Of a stretch of 64,000 nt of DNA, positions 22,319-33,242 are shown one piece after another. The position numbers and the translations under genes are program-made. The notes under the pieces were generated by a model, which was not told the origin of the DNA, made no database searches, and saw only the letters and a list, made by a program, of their open reading frames with translations. The stretch is taken from the NCBI GenBank assembly GCA_033398695.1, contig CM065816.1:133459358-133523357 (forward strand), read 5' to 3'. This DNA comes from Orobanche coerulescens (Eukaryota; Streptophyta; Magnoliopsida; Lamiales; Orobanchaceae). Each line of letters starts with the position of its first letter. Position 1 is the stretch's first letter.

Positions 22319-23440
22319 CTATAGAGCAAACGAGCCCTGGTTCACACTCGGCTCTCTAAGTGCTGGAAAAGAATCACGGGACTCGCGAAACTGCCTGACC
22401 TGATCACAAAAGAGAGCCTTGTGGCCCGACTGACCACAAGTATGACAAGTCAACTTCCGACGAGGACACTGCCGGTTGATATGGCCCGATCGGCCATAGT
22501 TAAAGCATGTGGTTTCACGAACAGAGGTTCCGGCAGCACCTCGAAAACTCCTAGAGAAACGAGCCGAACCGCCCGTGGAAATATTCGTAGCCTGGGATTT
22601 CTGCTGGCCTCCACCCTTGGGACCAGAAAAATTTCCGACTGACTTCTGCTTCTTGCTCTCACGAGCCACATCACTAGCCGTCACCGACATATCATAAGCA
22701 AGAGCTCTATTTTGATAATCCTTCAAAGTAGTGCAGACGAGCCCAGACATATAGTCCCGAATTGACAGCTTCATCCGCCTGGAAAAATGGAAAATTTTGT
22801 TGCTCTCCTCGACAACCTGGGTCTTCACACAGCCCAACTCCTTGTTAAAATCGGCAATAGCTTGGGATACGGGAATATCCCGTGGTTGAGCATCATAGAA
22901 AGCATGGACTCGAGCCTGTCTAATCGGCCACGGGCAATATTCAGTCTCCATCAATTCTTGAAATTCAGCCCACGAAGCAACATGATCTTTGGGCCCAACG
23001 GCCTCCCACCAATCCGTAGCGTCCCCAGTGAGAAAATACTGGGCAATAGGGAGCTTATGGTCCCCGGGACAGTTGGTAGCAACAAAGACTTTAGATATCT
23101 CCTTGATCCACCCCTCCCAGCCGATCGGGTCTGATGCCCCCGAAAACTGAGGAGAATGCATCTTGATGACATCTTGGAGCCAACGGTCTGCTCCGCCCCG
23201 ATTAGCATGGGCCGGATCGGGGTTCTGAACCACCTGAGCTATCGCCGCCATTTGGTTTACCATTTGCTGCATAACGGCCGCAATACCAAGGTCGGCGCGC
23301 TCCTGAGAAGAAGCATGACTGTGATGGTCACCGGTACTGCCGGCTCCCAAAGAATGCGACGTGGCCGCCCCACCGGTTGCCCCATGTCCCCGACCGCGTC
23401 CACGGCCACGACCACGACCACGGCCCTTTCCAGCATCCAT
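22319..23440 (-). CDS. gag: Chromovirus Gag
   Basis: The start at 23440 is chosen because MDAGKGRGRG opens the expected basic Gag N-terminus; the longer frame (to 23611) begins in leader sequence. Retrotrans_gag region: RWLQDVIKMHSPQFSGASDP, WIKEISKVFVATNCP, YFLTGDATDWWEAV, FQELMETEYCP, YMSGLVCT. Two nucleocapsid zinc knuckles follow: CFNYGRSGHINRQC, in which the second Cys is Tyr, and the intact CHTCGQSGHKALFC. It forms the virus-like particle and packages RNA. The frame is open throughout, ending at a TAG where related elements read on into protease. Confidence 0.87.
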   Translation of the reverse strand: MDAGKGRGRGRGRGRGRGHGATGGAATSHSLGAGSTGDHHSHASSQERADLGIAAVMQQMVNQMAAIAQVVQNPDPAHANRGGADRWLQDVIKMHSPQFSGASDPIGWEGWIKEISKVFVATNCPGDHKLPIAQYFLTGDATDWWEAVGPKDHVASWAEFQELMETEYCPWPIRQARVHAFYDAQPRDIPVSQAIADFNKELGCVKTQVVEESNKIFHFSRRMKLSIRDYMSGLVCTTLKDYQNRALAYDMSVTASDVARESKKQKSVGNFSGPKGGGQQKSQATNISTGGSARFSRSFRGAAGTSVRETTCFNYGRSGHINRQCPRRKLTCHTCGQSGHKALFCDQVRQFRESRDSFPALREPSVNQGSFAL

Positions 23441-23662
23441 GCTGGTGTTAAGAGGTGGCAAAAAGCAACTCGATGATAAGTAAAAGAGGGAGAATAACCA
23501 CAGTTCAAGAAACGAAAATACGGTACGAGAAAGTAAAGAATCAAGTAAGGAAAACTTACGAGCACTGGAAGTACTGAGATGCCGGCAGCGGTGCGACAAT
23601 GTGCAAAACAAAACACAACTAGACCCAAATAACCGACAAGCCTAGGTATCCATAAACCTAGT

Positions 23663-23674
23663 GCTCCGATACCA
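23663..23674 (-). promoter_or_regulatory. Primer binding site, initiator Met-tRNA
   Basis: Minus strand TGGTATCGGAGC, one base off the plant Met-tRNA PBS TGGTATCAGAGC, five bases inside the 5' LTR end at 23680. Confidence 0.85.
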
Positions 23675-23679
23675 TTTTC

Positions 23680-25912
23680 TGTAACACCCCCGAGATATTC
23701 GGAGTATATTACAGCGCTGTGGACCCCTACATGGAACCCACCAGGCTAAAACAAGAAAAACACCACTCGACTAACCATCTCAGTTATCAAGGACACACAT
23801 TTAAATAATGCAACATATAAAGATATGCCCAGAGCAACCAGCATAATAAACATCAACCGAAAATATAGTAATCTGAGTTAATACAAAATGAAGTTCGAAG
23901 TGAAAAGACTAAGTACTCGCGAGTACAATCTATAAGTTTATAAATATGGGAAACAACCAAATCGAAGTAGACAAAAGAAATAAGAAGACCCAAATGCACA
24001 TGTCAACGACCCTGGCCAACATCCTCGTACTGTCCCAGCGCCCGCTCGTCCGGCACAACATAACCTGAAATCCATAACAAGAATTTCCCCAAAACGGGTC
24101 CCCAAAGGGGTTAGCAATTACGCTAGTACAAGTAATCAAGGCAAATCATTCGCTTACACGTTTCATAGTATAATGCACCAAATCATTTCAAAAACCAAAA
24201 CCAGACATGTCTTTTCCGGAAACAAACAGTCAATCACATTTGCCTAGGACCGGGACGAAGCCACAAATCCCACTCGAGGTCTCTAAGGACCCTCCCGAGC
24301 TGGCCATATCATAAAACAAATCACGCACATGCATCGCCTAGGACCGGGACGAAGCCACAAATTCCACTCGAGGCCTCTAAGGACCCTCCCGAGCTGGCTA
24401 GCTAAACAAACTCATGAATCTAGGGCACAAGCCATTAGACTCCATCCGTGATCCCGTCGGACCCTCCTGAGGTGAGAAAATCACACACAATATACATTAC
24501 CATTTCACGTTAAGCATAAAGGTTTCCAAAAAAAATACCTGCCTTGAATAATTGATGATGCAACGAACGGTAAGGAAAATCACCGACGAACGCTATGAAC
24601 CAATCGGAACCGAACCTAACGATTCGAAGAACATAATCACAACCAACTCTAGACGAATACAGAAATGGAGTACACCCGAAAACCCATCTACGATTCATGT
24701 ATATTCGTACAAAAATAACAACGAGGGCGGAACACAATCAAACCCTCTCGATTTCGCAAAACCATGAAAATATACCATGAATCCATAGGAAAACTAATGA
24801 TATCAATAAGATTAATCATATTCATCATGGATTAACCAACAAAATGGAACGAATCGGACGAAAATCCCAAAACCCCCCATTTACCCAAAAGTAGGGTTCT
24901 AAGAGATTTACCTTGGATTAGGATGAAAGATTCGTGTTGATGTTGTTATTATACCCAAGAACTCAAGGAAGTTCATGGTTGAGATGATTGGAGGAAGAAA
25001 TCTCTAACAAATCACCCAAAATCGCCAAAGGAGCTCTAAGCCGCGGGGAGGAGAAGAAATGAAATTAATACGTTCATCTAGGTCAACTCCCTGGTTTATA
25101 TAGCCAGGGAGTGTTAGCGCGCGCTAACGCTCAGAAGTTAGCGTGCGATAACGGGACAAAACTCCAGTCCAGAAGTTAACGTCCCAGTCTAGTAACCAAA
25201 TTACTGGGCCGTTAGCGTGCGCTACCCGAAACGTAGCGTGTGCTAATAGCCTCTCGGTAGCGCGCGCTATCGGCCATAGCGTGCGCTACGTGGACATCAG
25301 CCGAGTCCAAAAACGAACTGCCCAGAACTCACATGACCTCATTAGCGTGCGCTACCGGCCAAACGTAGCGTGCGCTACCGGCCAAACGTAGCGTGCGTTA
25401 CCTGGGCACCTGACCGAGTTTAGTAGCAAACTGTTCAGTACTGGACAGTCACGCTAGCGCACGCTACCGGACACCTTAGCGTGTGCTAGTCCCCCGACAA
25501 TAGCGTGCGCTAGACAATGTAGCGTATGCAAATCCGCTAGTCTAGAGGGCTGGAAACAGAACTGCCACTCCCAGGGCTAGCTCGCTAGCGCGCGCTATGA
25601 AGCAGACGTAGCGTGCGCTACTAAGGGACCTCTAGCGTGCGCTATGCAGAAAAATTAGCGCGCTCTAGGTACGAAATATAAATGGTCCAAAACACCGGAA
25701 TATGAACGAAACATCAAACGGAATATCTCAAAATGCATAATAACATAGAATGGATCAACGACAACCCCGAAACGGCGGTTCCGTATAACAATTATGAGAA
25801 TCAGATCAAACGATGACGGAAGAAATACACTGAAAAATACACGAGGGGCGCTACAAGCGATAAATACACCGAAAAACGAAAATACCGGGAAAATAAAAAT
25901 GCGGATATTACA
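23680..25912 (-). repeat. Chromovirus 5' LTR
   Basis: 2233 bp, from GCGGATATTACA (ending 25912) to TGTAACACCCCC (23680). Closely matches 16561-18770. It has one extra 23-bp palindrome unit (about 25366-25388) that the 3' LTR lacks. TATA hairpin at 25088-25110. Confidence 0.93.
25115..25672 (-). promoter_or_regulatory. U3 palindrome array of the 5' LTR
   Basis: Same layout as 17996-18525, starting TAGCGCGCGCTA at 25115, next copy at 25139, and three copies at exact 23-base steps at 25343, 25366 and 25389. The TATA box lies at about 25095-25103. Confidence 0.83.
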
Positions 25913-26530
25913 GTTTCAGTTTCCAAAAGGGGTTTTGAGGCCTTCCCCTCACAAAATTAACCTCACCTAGAGATTTATTCCCCTTAATATTTTTCAAATC
26001 CAATTCTTTACTTTTCAAACCGTTTATAACAGTATCAAGAGTTACTTTATCTCTGCCGTACTTAATTGCAGATTTAACATCACTGTAAGAATCAGGGATG
26101 GCATTTAAAAGAACAATAGGGGTGTATTCATCAATATTTTTATCACCGGTTTGTTTGATATCCTGGATTAATTTTGTAAAAGTGTCCAGGTTATCATTTA
26201 TATCCTTTGAAATATCAAGTTTGTACTGGAAAAATTTTTCAAGTAAAAACAGTTTGTTAGACAGGGAAGTTTCAGTATAAGTCTCTTCCAATTTTTCCCA
26301 TAGAGCCTGAGTTGTTTCATGTTTACCGATTTTCTGAATTACAGAATCGGACAGATTTAGGATAATTGATGAATACGCAAACTCATCTGCCTCGGCCTTT
26401 TTATCGGCAGCAAAGTTGTCAGAAAAGGATTGATCAATAGCTTTGAAAACTTTTTGTTGGATTAAAATGCCCTTCATTTTTTATTGCCAAATTTGAAAAT
26501 CTCCTTTACCATCAAAAGATGCAATGTTAA
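25913..26530 (-). pseudogene. Copia gag N-terminal part (UBN2-type)
   Basis: A copia Gag of the UBN2/DUF4219 type: FDGKGDF near 26510, a TAA just before MKGILIQQ, then FAYSSIILNLSDSVIQKIG, ALWEKLEETYTETSLSNKLFLLEKFFQYKLD, YTPIVLLNAIPDSYSDVKSAIKYG and DTVINGLKSKELDLK. It is cut at 25912 by the chromovirus insertion; the zinc knuckle is at 16379-16560. Would form the virus-like particle. Confidence 0.88.
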
Positions 26531-27013
26531 AGACAAAGAAAGAGCCCATTGAAACACACAATATAAGGTAATCACAAAGACAATCGCAAATCACACAGAA
26601 AAGGAAGCACACAGCTAATGAGAATCAAAATTCAAGGACTCGATTTGTTTTTGAGATTAAAACCCGTTTAAATTAAAACCGGGATCCTCAAGCTCTTGAC
26701 AAAGATCCGAGGGACACTTTCGGTCCTGGCAGCGCAAGATTAGTTCTGTTTTGGATTTTAAAGTTTTAATTTGTTTGAGTTTTAATTAATAAGGAAACAA
26801 GAGTCGCCCGAAAACTGAATCCAACCAGATAACACATAAATAGGCCGCGGCAAGCAAACCGATAATAAACAGTTTAAGGACAGCTAATGACAATAGAATC
26901 GAAGCTAGCAGCAATAATAAAAGATGAGGTTCAAGCCGGTATACCTGAGCGGAAACCCGGATAGGTTATTCCGTATCACCACGAAACCAAAGAACCCGAC
27001 AACCGGCAAAAAC
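26531..27013 (-). other. Copia 5' leader
   Basis: Non-coding stretch between PBS and gag. Nothing further is recognised. Confidence 0.6.
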
Positions 27014-27027
27014 GGTCTCCGATACCA
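27014..27027 (-). promoter_or_regulatory. Copia primer binding site, initiator Met-tRNA
   Basis: Minus strand TGGTATCGGAG directly beside the TGTTGGGTATC edge of the LTR at 27029. Confidence 0.8.
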
Positions 27028-27028
27028 C

Positions 27029-28215
27029 TGTTGGGTATCGGGTCGTATAATGGCTAAAGACAGGATCGATAATACAAGCGGATTAAAAGAATATAACTAT
27101 TACAATTATATTCAACGGGATATGGATTAAGGATTACAGGCCAACTAATGAACCTATAATAAAAACAATATAATTATTGAAATAAACCCCAAGAACAAGC
27201 TGACCCCAAAAAGAATTCGACCATCCAGAATCAATCTGTAAATCACAAAGATTCGTTTAAGTTAGCCGAGATAACGATAATACCGATCGAAATACACCAA
27301 GTAATTAAGGCAGCAAGAATGCAGTATATATATATATATATATATATAATACCAAAAATGTATATATAACAAATATATATTATATATGTTATACAGCAGA
27401 AATATATTTATATATATATAATAAATATATATATATAATATATATGTATAAACTCCAGAAAATATATATATATATATAACAAATATATATATATATGTAT
27501 AATATATATTGCGAAAAAGCAATATGAAAAACGGAGGAAAAATAAGGGACAAGAAACCCCCTTTGTGAAAGAGATCTTTAGGCTCAGATCTTCCGAACCC
27601 TTTGCAATTTGACACCAAGAAAGTTCGTTTCCACGAAGGACGAACGCCGAACCACCGCCGGCCGGCAAAACAGCCCGATAGCACCTTTTCTAACCCAGAA
27701 AACCTCAGAAAACTCAGGACACAATCCCGATCTCCCTCAAAGATATCACAACACAGATATCACTCTCGTTTTCACTCGGATTCTCAAGGCACAAATTGAT
27801 TCTCTTCCTCTCGGTGTGTCAACTCCCGTCCCCAGTGAAGTCTTTTATACCCACAAGGATGGAATCGGTCACGGGATTCCATAGATATGTTCAAGATCTC
27901 ACGGGGGAGAGGAGGTAGGGAGAATTGGGAGCAAAATTGCAGTGGGGGGGTTGACCGGAGGGTAGGTGAACTCACGGGAGAGAAGAAAGAAAGAAGGGAG
28001 ACGCGGTGAGAGTGGAGGCGGAGTTAATGAGGGAGATATGATTAGGGTTAGGATTATATAAGGGAGATCGGATGGCCCATATTAGTAGTAGGAAATAAAT
28101 CTGGATCGGACGGCTCCCATTAAAAGGGTTGCCAATGGGCTGGGCCAGCACTAAGTGATATGGGCCGAAATAAATGGAGATATAGTTTTGGGCCTGGTTG
28201 GGCCAAATACTAACA
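27029..28215 (-). repeat. Copia 5' LTR
   Basis: 1187 bp, TGTTGGGTATC to ACTAACA, followed by the AAAAC target duplication. TA-rich runs at about 27325-27510 differ in length from those in the 3' LTR. Confidence 0.92.
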
Positions 28216-28255
28216 AAAACAAGACAAGAATTAGAGCAGAAGATATGTATATCTT

Positions 28256-28992
28256 TGAACGACATAAACCGAATAGACTACGTGGATCTAAGGAGCCCGG
28301 GCATAAGCCCGGTAGGGCCCACCAAATCAAGACCCTACAAAGCCCAGGGGTAAATTCCCCAACTCAGCATAAGGGAACGACATCCAGGCTGACCTGAAGG
28401 CCAGGTATCCTAACCTAGCTTGCCACAACTCAGACTCAAGTCAAGACTTGTTATCAGGCGACCATATTATCACGCCGAATTTGTGTGAGTGACAGAGCAG
28501 GCCGAGATCCCTCAACCTCTACCCCTTGTCAGCAGATGAAGGTCCTATCCTTCAAGCACACGGAATCTGATAAAATCCAAGATAGAGATAAATAAAGATA
28601 TCCTTACTTAACAAGGACTCTTTTCCACAAGGAAAGTACGTACACAATCCTTATCAGGATTCTACTTCCCATATATACATAAATTCCAAAACCCACATGA
28701 ACTCAATGGCTTTCTCTGCAAGTTAGGGCTGCAGCATTCATGTCCATATAAATATGTGTCCTTCCACCTACTCTGGTATACGCATACAGAATTCTTGACT
28801 CTCTATACAGTCAATAAATTTTATTTCCACCACATATTCAATATACTTACTCTCACGTCGGAGGGCCTTCGCCGGTGAAGCCCCGGCTCAGTTCACGTGT
28901 TTTCTTGTGTGTAGGTCCGATCAGGAAGTTCACTCGCTGGAATTATCTGAACCGCTTGATAAGGGCTGATCCAATACGTTTTGGCAGCATCA
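28256..28992 (+). repeat. Tat-like 5' LTR
   Basis: 737 bp. Near-identical to 59675-60411 and to the inverted solo LTR at 3350-4063. Confidence 0.9.
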
Positions 28993-29013
28993 GTTTGGTT
29001 CCGTTGCCGGGAA
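28993..29013 (+). promoter_or_regulatory. Primer binding site of the Tat-like element
   Basis: TTGGTTCCGTTGCCGGGAAA begins just after the LTR. It resembles the TGGCGCCGTTGCCGGGGA site used by many plant gypsy elements and unlike the Met-tRNA site of the other elements here. Confidence 0.65.
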
Positions 29014-29047
29014 ACGTCGAAGAACTTCTTTCAGACAACCACGAACC

Positions 29048-29962
29048 ATGGCTGAAATTCCACAAGACGGACAAGAGACCAGCGTCACCTCCGGTGATTA
29101 GAACCCGCCTCCACAGACGAATCGACAAATCATGATTGTCGCCGCCAAAAACAAGGTCAATATCGCCAATAGTACTATGGAACTTCCTCCGCCACCTCAC
29201 CACAGTGCAGGGATGACCCTGTGCAATCGGGGACTTCCTCCCCCAGCGGCCGCAAGTTTTCATGGTCATCGGAGACAAGCGGAAAACTCAATGACCCAGC
29301 CCAAGAATAATGATGATGGGCCCCCTCGGCTGCCTCCAAAAGACAGAAATACTTTACTCCATCAAAATTTAATAACGCTCCAGCAGTTGGCCAAAACTCA
29401 AAGGGCCCTTCTGGAATATGACCCAGATAATTCCATGGCACATCGCCTTCAACCCTCCAAAACTAGGACAATGGGAGAAATCCATAAAGAGAATACTAGG
29501 TCTCCACCAACGTGTAACCGACGTAATGGACCCCCTCCAGTAAAACCAACTCAATATCATCCCAACCAGTTTAAAAGACGGTGGGACAGAAGAGGCTGGC
29601 GAGGAGAAGATCTGAGGAATCAATTAAACAGGAGAAGAGAACAAGAGGCCGAGTCTCCCGAACGAGGCGCCCTAACAATGACCTGAGGAGAAATAGGCGG
29701 ATATCTCCCTATCACAATTCCCCCATCCGACCCCCACCAGGCCCGGCGGGGAGTCGAGTTGTAGGGGTGACATAAGACGACCGAGGGAGGCAAAGTCAAG
29801 GTAGAGGCGCGGAGAAGCAAAAAAGCTCCTGCAGTAGCTCACGGTTGGAAGCTCACATCTTATGGGAATTGAAAGAGAGAATGGATAACATGGAAAACAA
29901 CCAGAGACGGAGTAGACAGAGAAGCGGGTATGATACTATGCGCCCCTTTGCTCAGTGGATTG
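29048..29962 (+). pseudogene. Tat-like gag N-terminal region
   Basis: Starts at an ATG (MAEIPQDGQE), with a TAG at about 29099 (CAG expected), then a proline- and arginine-rich low-complexity stretch, a frameshift near 29680, and a readable end (ERMDNMENNQRR) that is cut at 29962 by the gag-only copia element. It precedes the conserved capsid domain, which continues at 34467. No function can be named for this part beyond Gag. Confidence 0.6.
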
Positions 29963-31183
29963 TGTTGGTATAAAATCGGTATTTGCGCCATTTGTGCGAA
30001 AGCGTAAATAAATTGTGGAAAATAAATCACACAAGGATTTATAGAGGTTCGGATATTAACGAAGCCTACGTCGTCTCTCGATGTATCTTTTTCTTTAGGA
30101 TTAATATCAAAACCTCTACGTCTCTCTTCTATCGGTCGAGGGATTACCGTTACAAGCTCGTCTTTGATCGGTCCGAGTAAAACTATTTTTCCTTTTCTAT
30201 TGGATAAGAAATCAACCACTCTAGCTTTCTATTGGTACTAGATAAACCTCACTAAGATAGCGATTGCGATTCTAACAATGCCGGATACTTGATCCTAATA
30301 ACACCGAATCCAATCGTATATTTTCTTTTACCTCTGTTGAATGTATAAACACTCAAACTAATAATATAAGCTTAATATCAAAACAACAATGTAAGTATAT
30401 GAATATAAGATCAATGTCTCGATTGCTTGGAGTTGTTGTTGAATGGAATAATACCGCCTCCCTTGGTATTTATAGGCATTTTCCACAAACTAGCCGTTGC
30501 TGGCTGTTTTGACTAATTAGCGTGCGCTAGGCTTTTCTTAATAGCGTGCGCTAGTCTCATTAGCGTTCCTGTAGCGTGCGCGTAGCATGCGCTAGACTGT
30601 TCCCAGTTTCAGTCCAGTGGCTTTGTTTATTCCCTTAGCGTACGTTATGACTTCTTCCTTACGTACGTTATACTCTTTGCTTTAGCGTGCGTTACTAATA
30701 CAATGTAGCTTGCGCTAAGCAATATATCCGTTGCCTTCATTTGTCAAAGTACCCGTTTGATATGCTGACTTTGACCTGCTTTTCCCAACGTTCTGATTGA
30801 CTAGAATTCAAACTGATATTTAGCGTGCACTAAATATCTTTCCTTGCCTGCACTAATACTGACTTCATTGCTTACGTTATTCTGTGTTTGAATATCTTCA
30901 CAACGGTAACAATCCTTCGATTGTGTGCGCTATTAAACATGTGTAGCGTGCGCTACCTCATCAGCTAACTTCACTTCAGGTAACTTCGAACTTGGTTGAT
31001 ATGCAGATGACTTCCCGTTAGCGTGCGCTAACGTGTGATGACTTGCGTGCGCTAATGCAGTCCAGATTGCATTATTTTGCGTCTTCGTCTGCTTCGTCGT
31101 TTTGCTTCGCCTTTATGTTGTTTTGTTTATTTAGCAACTTAATCATCAAATCATAATTTATTAATGTATGGAATATTCCAACA
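29963..31183 (-). repeat. 3' LTR of the gag-only element
   Basis: 1221 bp, matching 33243-34466 closely. Contains the palindrome array at 30518-31054 and a TATA box (minus CTATAAATACC) near 30466-30475. Confidence 0.92.
30518..31054 (-). promoter_or_regulatory. U3 palindrome array in a copia LTR
   Basis: Clear copies include 30518, 30542, 30583, 31019 and 31043, with many ACGT-centred variants between. Spacing of neighbours is mostly 23-24 bases. It lies upstream of the TATA box in element orientation. Confidence 0.78.
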
Positions 31184-31646
31184 ATCTCCCCCTTTTTGAT
31201 GATTACAAAACAACTCTTGAATTGGATAAAATCTGCAAAAATAAATATATATATATATATTTATACGAATCAAAGTTTTTGGCTTTGATCGTTTCGTTAG
31301 TTTCTCCAATCCTTTTCTTATTCTGTCATTTTCGACTGCTTCCCATTTCATTTTTCAATTTTTCAACTCCTTCGTTTTTCCCCCTTTTTGTATGCTTTCT
31401 TTTCTTTTTCGAATTCTTCGATTTTTATTTTTCTCCTCCTTTCATTTTATCCGATTCACCTTCTTCTCCCCCTTTTTGTATTCAGCATAAAGTGTATAAA
31501 AACATATAGAGGATACCAATGAAATATAAATATGCATGAAACCAATTAACGAATATGCCTTAATAAGGGAATTGAGTTGTACCCTTAAAAAAATACTCCC
31601 CCTGAAAGTATTCTCTCCCCCTTTGTAAAATGCCAATTGTTAAAAA
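31184..31646 (-). other. 3' untranslated region with repeated polypurine tracts
   Basis: Pyrimidine-rich on the plus strand. AAAGGGGGAG-like tracts (minus) occur beside the LTR (31184-31197) and again near 31378, 31467, 31596 and 31614. Only the first is in the canonical PPT place. Confidence 0.7.
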
Positions 31647-33184
31647 TTAATTTTTGGGGATCCAACCTATAGTTGGTTTTTGTTTTGAGACATAGACGAT
31701 ATTAGGAATAAACGTTCCTTTGGGAATCCAAATTTTCTTTGTTTTTATCGTCCGTCTTGGGCTTTTGCAATTTAAAATATGATGCCCAATTTTTAAACAT
31801 TTTTCACACCGGGGTATTTTGAAATTTACGGATTCATTTTTAGAACATGGTTTGAATCCTAACCCCTCTTTATTTAATATGTATTTTTGAACCGAGAGCA
31901 TGTTTTCAAATTTCTCGTTTCCGAGAGAAAATTTCTTCGTCAAATTTTTGAGCTCGGTTTGAACTTTAACAAGATCATTCCTTAAAATATTCTCATTTTC
32001 AACGCATTTTGAATGATCGATCTCGATAAATTTTCCCTTTTCAAGAATTTTGGAATTTTCAATTTCCAAAGATTTATATTTAGTTTGAAGGGATTTAATT
32101 TCTTTTAAAGCACTTTGATAATCTGTATGTAACAACTCGAATGCTTCAAAAAGTTCATTGTAAGTATTACTTACTTGGCTTTCGATGTCGCTGTCGTCGA
32201 ATGAACTCCGGGCCATGAACGCGAGATTATTTTGATTCATGAAATCATCATCAGGATCTTCGTCACTCAATGTTGCAACTAAGACTTCCTTTTGTTTTAC
32301 TCGACAGTTCTTAGCAAAGTGGCCTAGTTTACCACATAATCGACAGGTATTGTCGAATTTCTTAGATTCGCCCGCTTGGATGTCCTTCTTTCTTCGGTTT
32401 AATAAGTGTTGGAACTTATTAATATTCTTGGCATAGTATGCCGATTCATCGTCGCTTTCGTCCACCGGAATTTCTTCTTTCTTTTTCGACATTTTAGCCT
32501 TCATGGCTATCGACCTCTCCTTCGGTTTTGGTTTGGCATTTCAAGATTTTAGAATAATCTCGTAGTTTATAAGAGAACCAACGAGAGCACTAAAATCGAG
32601 AGTATTTAAATCTTTTGATTCCATTATTTCCGTAACCGTACCGTCCCATTCTCGAGGTAGTGATCGGAGAATTTTCTTTACTTTCTCACTACTCGAAAGT
32701 GGTTTCCCAAACATGCTAATCCATTTGTAATGACCGAAAATCGGTCGAGCATAATTGAGATGGATTCGTCGTCCTTCATTTGGAATTATTCATAACCGTG
32801 AAGGAGCATGTTTATCATCGTCTCTTTGACTTGAGACGTACCTTCGTGTGTTACCTCAAGCATTTTTCAGATTTCTTTGGCACTATCACAAGATGATATC
32901 CAGTTGTGTTCTTCCGGATTTAAAGCACAGTATAATAATTGCGTGGCTTTGCAATTATAATGGTCGTTTTTCCAATCCGCATCATCATACTCTTCAAAGG
33001 TTTTGAGATTTCCGTTTGAGTTCGTCGGAATTTTGGGACCAAGACATACCACCTTCCATAATTCGATATCGTAATCTCGGATGAAAATAGACATTTTCTT
33101 CTTCCAAGTCATGAAATTCGATCCATCAAAAAATGGTGGTTGGTTGAGAGCAAGGCCTTCGACTAGAGCCATTTGAAACGCCAT
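31647..33184 (-). pseudogene. Copia Gag with two zinc knuckles and a coiled coil
   Basis: Starts MAFQMALVEG at 33184. A UBN2/DUF4219 capsid region has PPFFDGSNFMTWKKKMSIFI, TQLLYCALNPEEHNWIS, then after a TGA (W expected) KMLEVTHEGTSQVKE. Several stops and frame changes lie between 32867 and 32510. The 285-codon open part (32504-31647) has an acidic lead, the CCHC knuckle CRLCGKLGHFAKNC, a heptad-rich coiled coil, and a second knuckle CEKCLKIGHHILNC, ending IGWIPKN. The protease that normally follows is missing. Confidence 0.85.
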
Positions 33185-33242
33185 TTTGGATCTTCTCCTC
33201 GGATGTTAAGCCACGAATTGGAGTAACCACTCCGATACCAAT

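Larger units (their letters stand above)
16561..25912 (-). mobile_element. Ty3/gypsy chromovirus (Tekay-like), nearly full length
   Basis: 9352-bp minus-strand element. LTRs at 16561-18770 and 23680-25912 both run TGTAA...TTACA. In element order: 5' LTR, PBS, gag, protease, RT, RNase H, integrase, chromodomain, polypurine tract, 3' LTR. The flanking 5-mers GTTTA (16556-16560) and GTTTC (25913-25917) match at 4 of 5. It interrupts the gag of the copia element. The chromodomain and Met-tRNA PBS support the Tekay/Del branch. Only a handful of stops, mostly C-to-T type, break a once-continuous gag-pol frame. Confidence 0.93.
11829..28215 (-). mobile_element. Ty1/copia retrotransposon split by a chromovirus
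   Basis: Minus-strand element with two LTRs (11829-13019, 27029-28215), both TGTTGGG...TAACA, and a perfect 5-bp target duplication AAAAC (11824-11828, 28216-28220). In element order: 5' LTR, Met-tRNA PBS, leader, gag, protease/integrase, RT/RNase H, polypurine tract (minus AAAAAGGTGGAGAA beside 13020), 3' LTR. A 9.35-kb Tekay-like element (16561-25912) sits inside gag. Without it the copia element is about 7.0 kb. Stops and frameshifts make it non-autonomous, but the near-identical LTRs suggest a fairly recent insertion. Confidence 0.93.

Noticed and set aside
21894..22324. Plus-strand frames of 65-90 codons, and similar ones at 20639-21127 and 22421-23476
   Set aside because: They are antisense shadows of the chromovirus gag-pol coding region.
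29860..30219. 119-codon minus-strand frame and its twin at 33263-33499
   Set aside because: Both lie in the R/U5 part of the copia LTR pair, so they are duplicated non-coding sequence.
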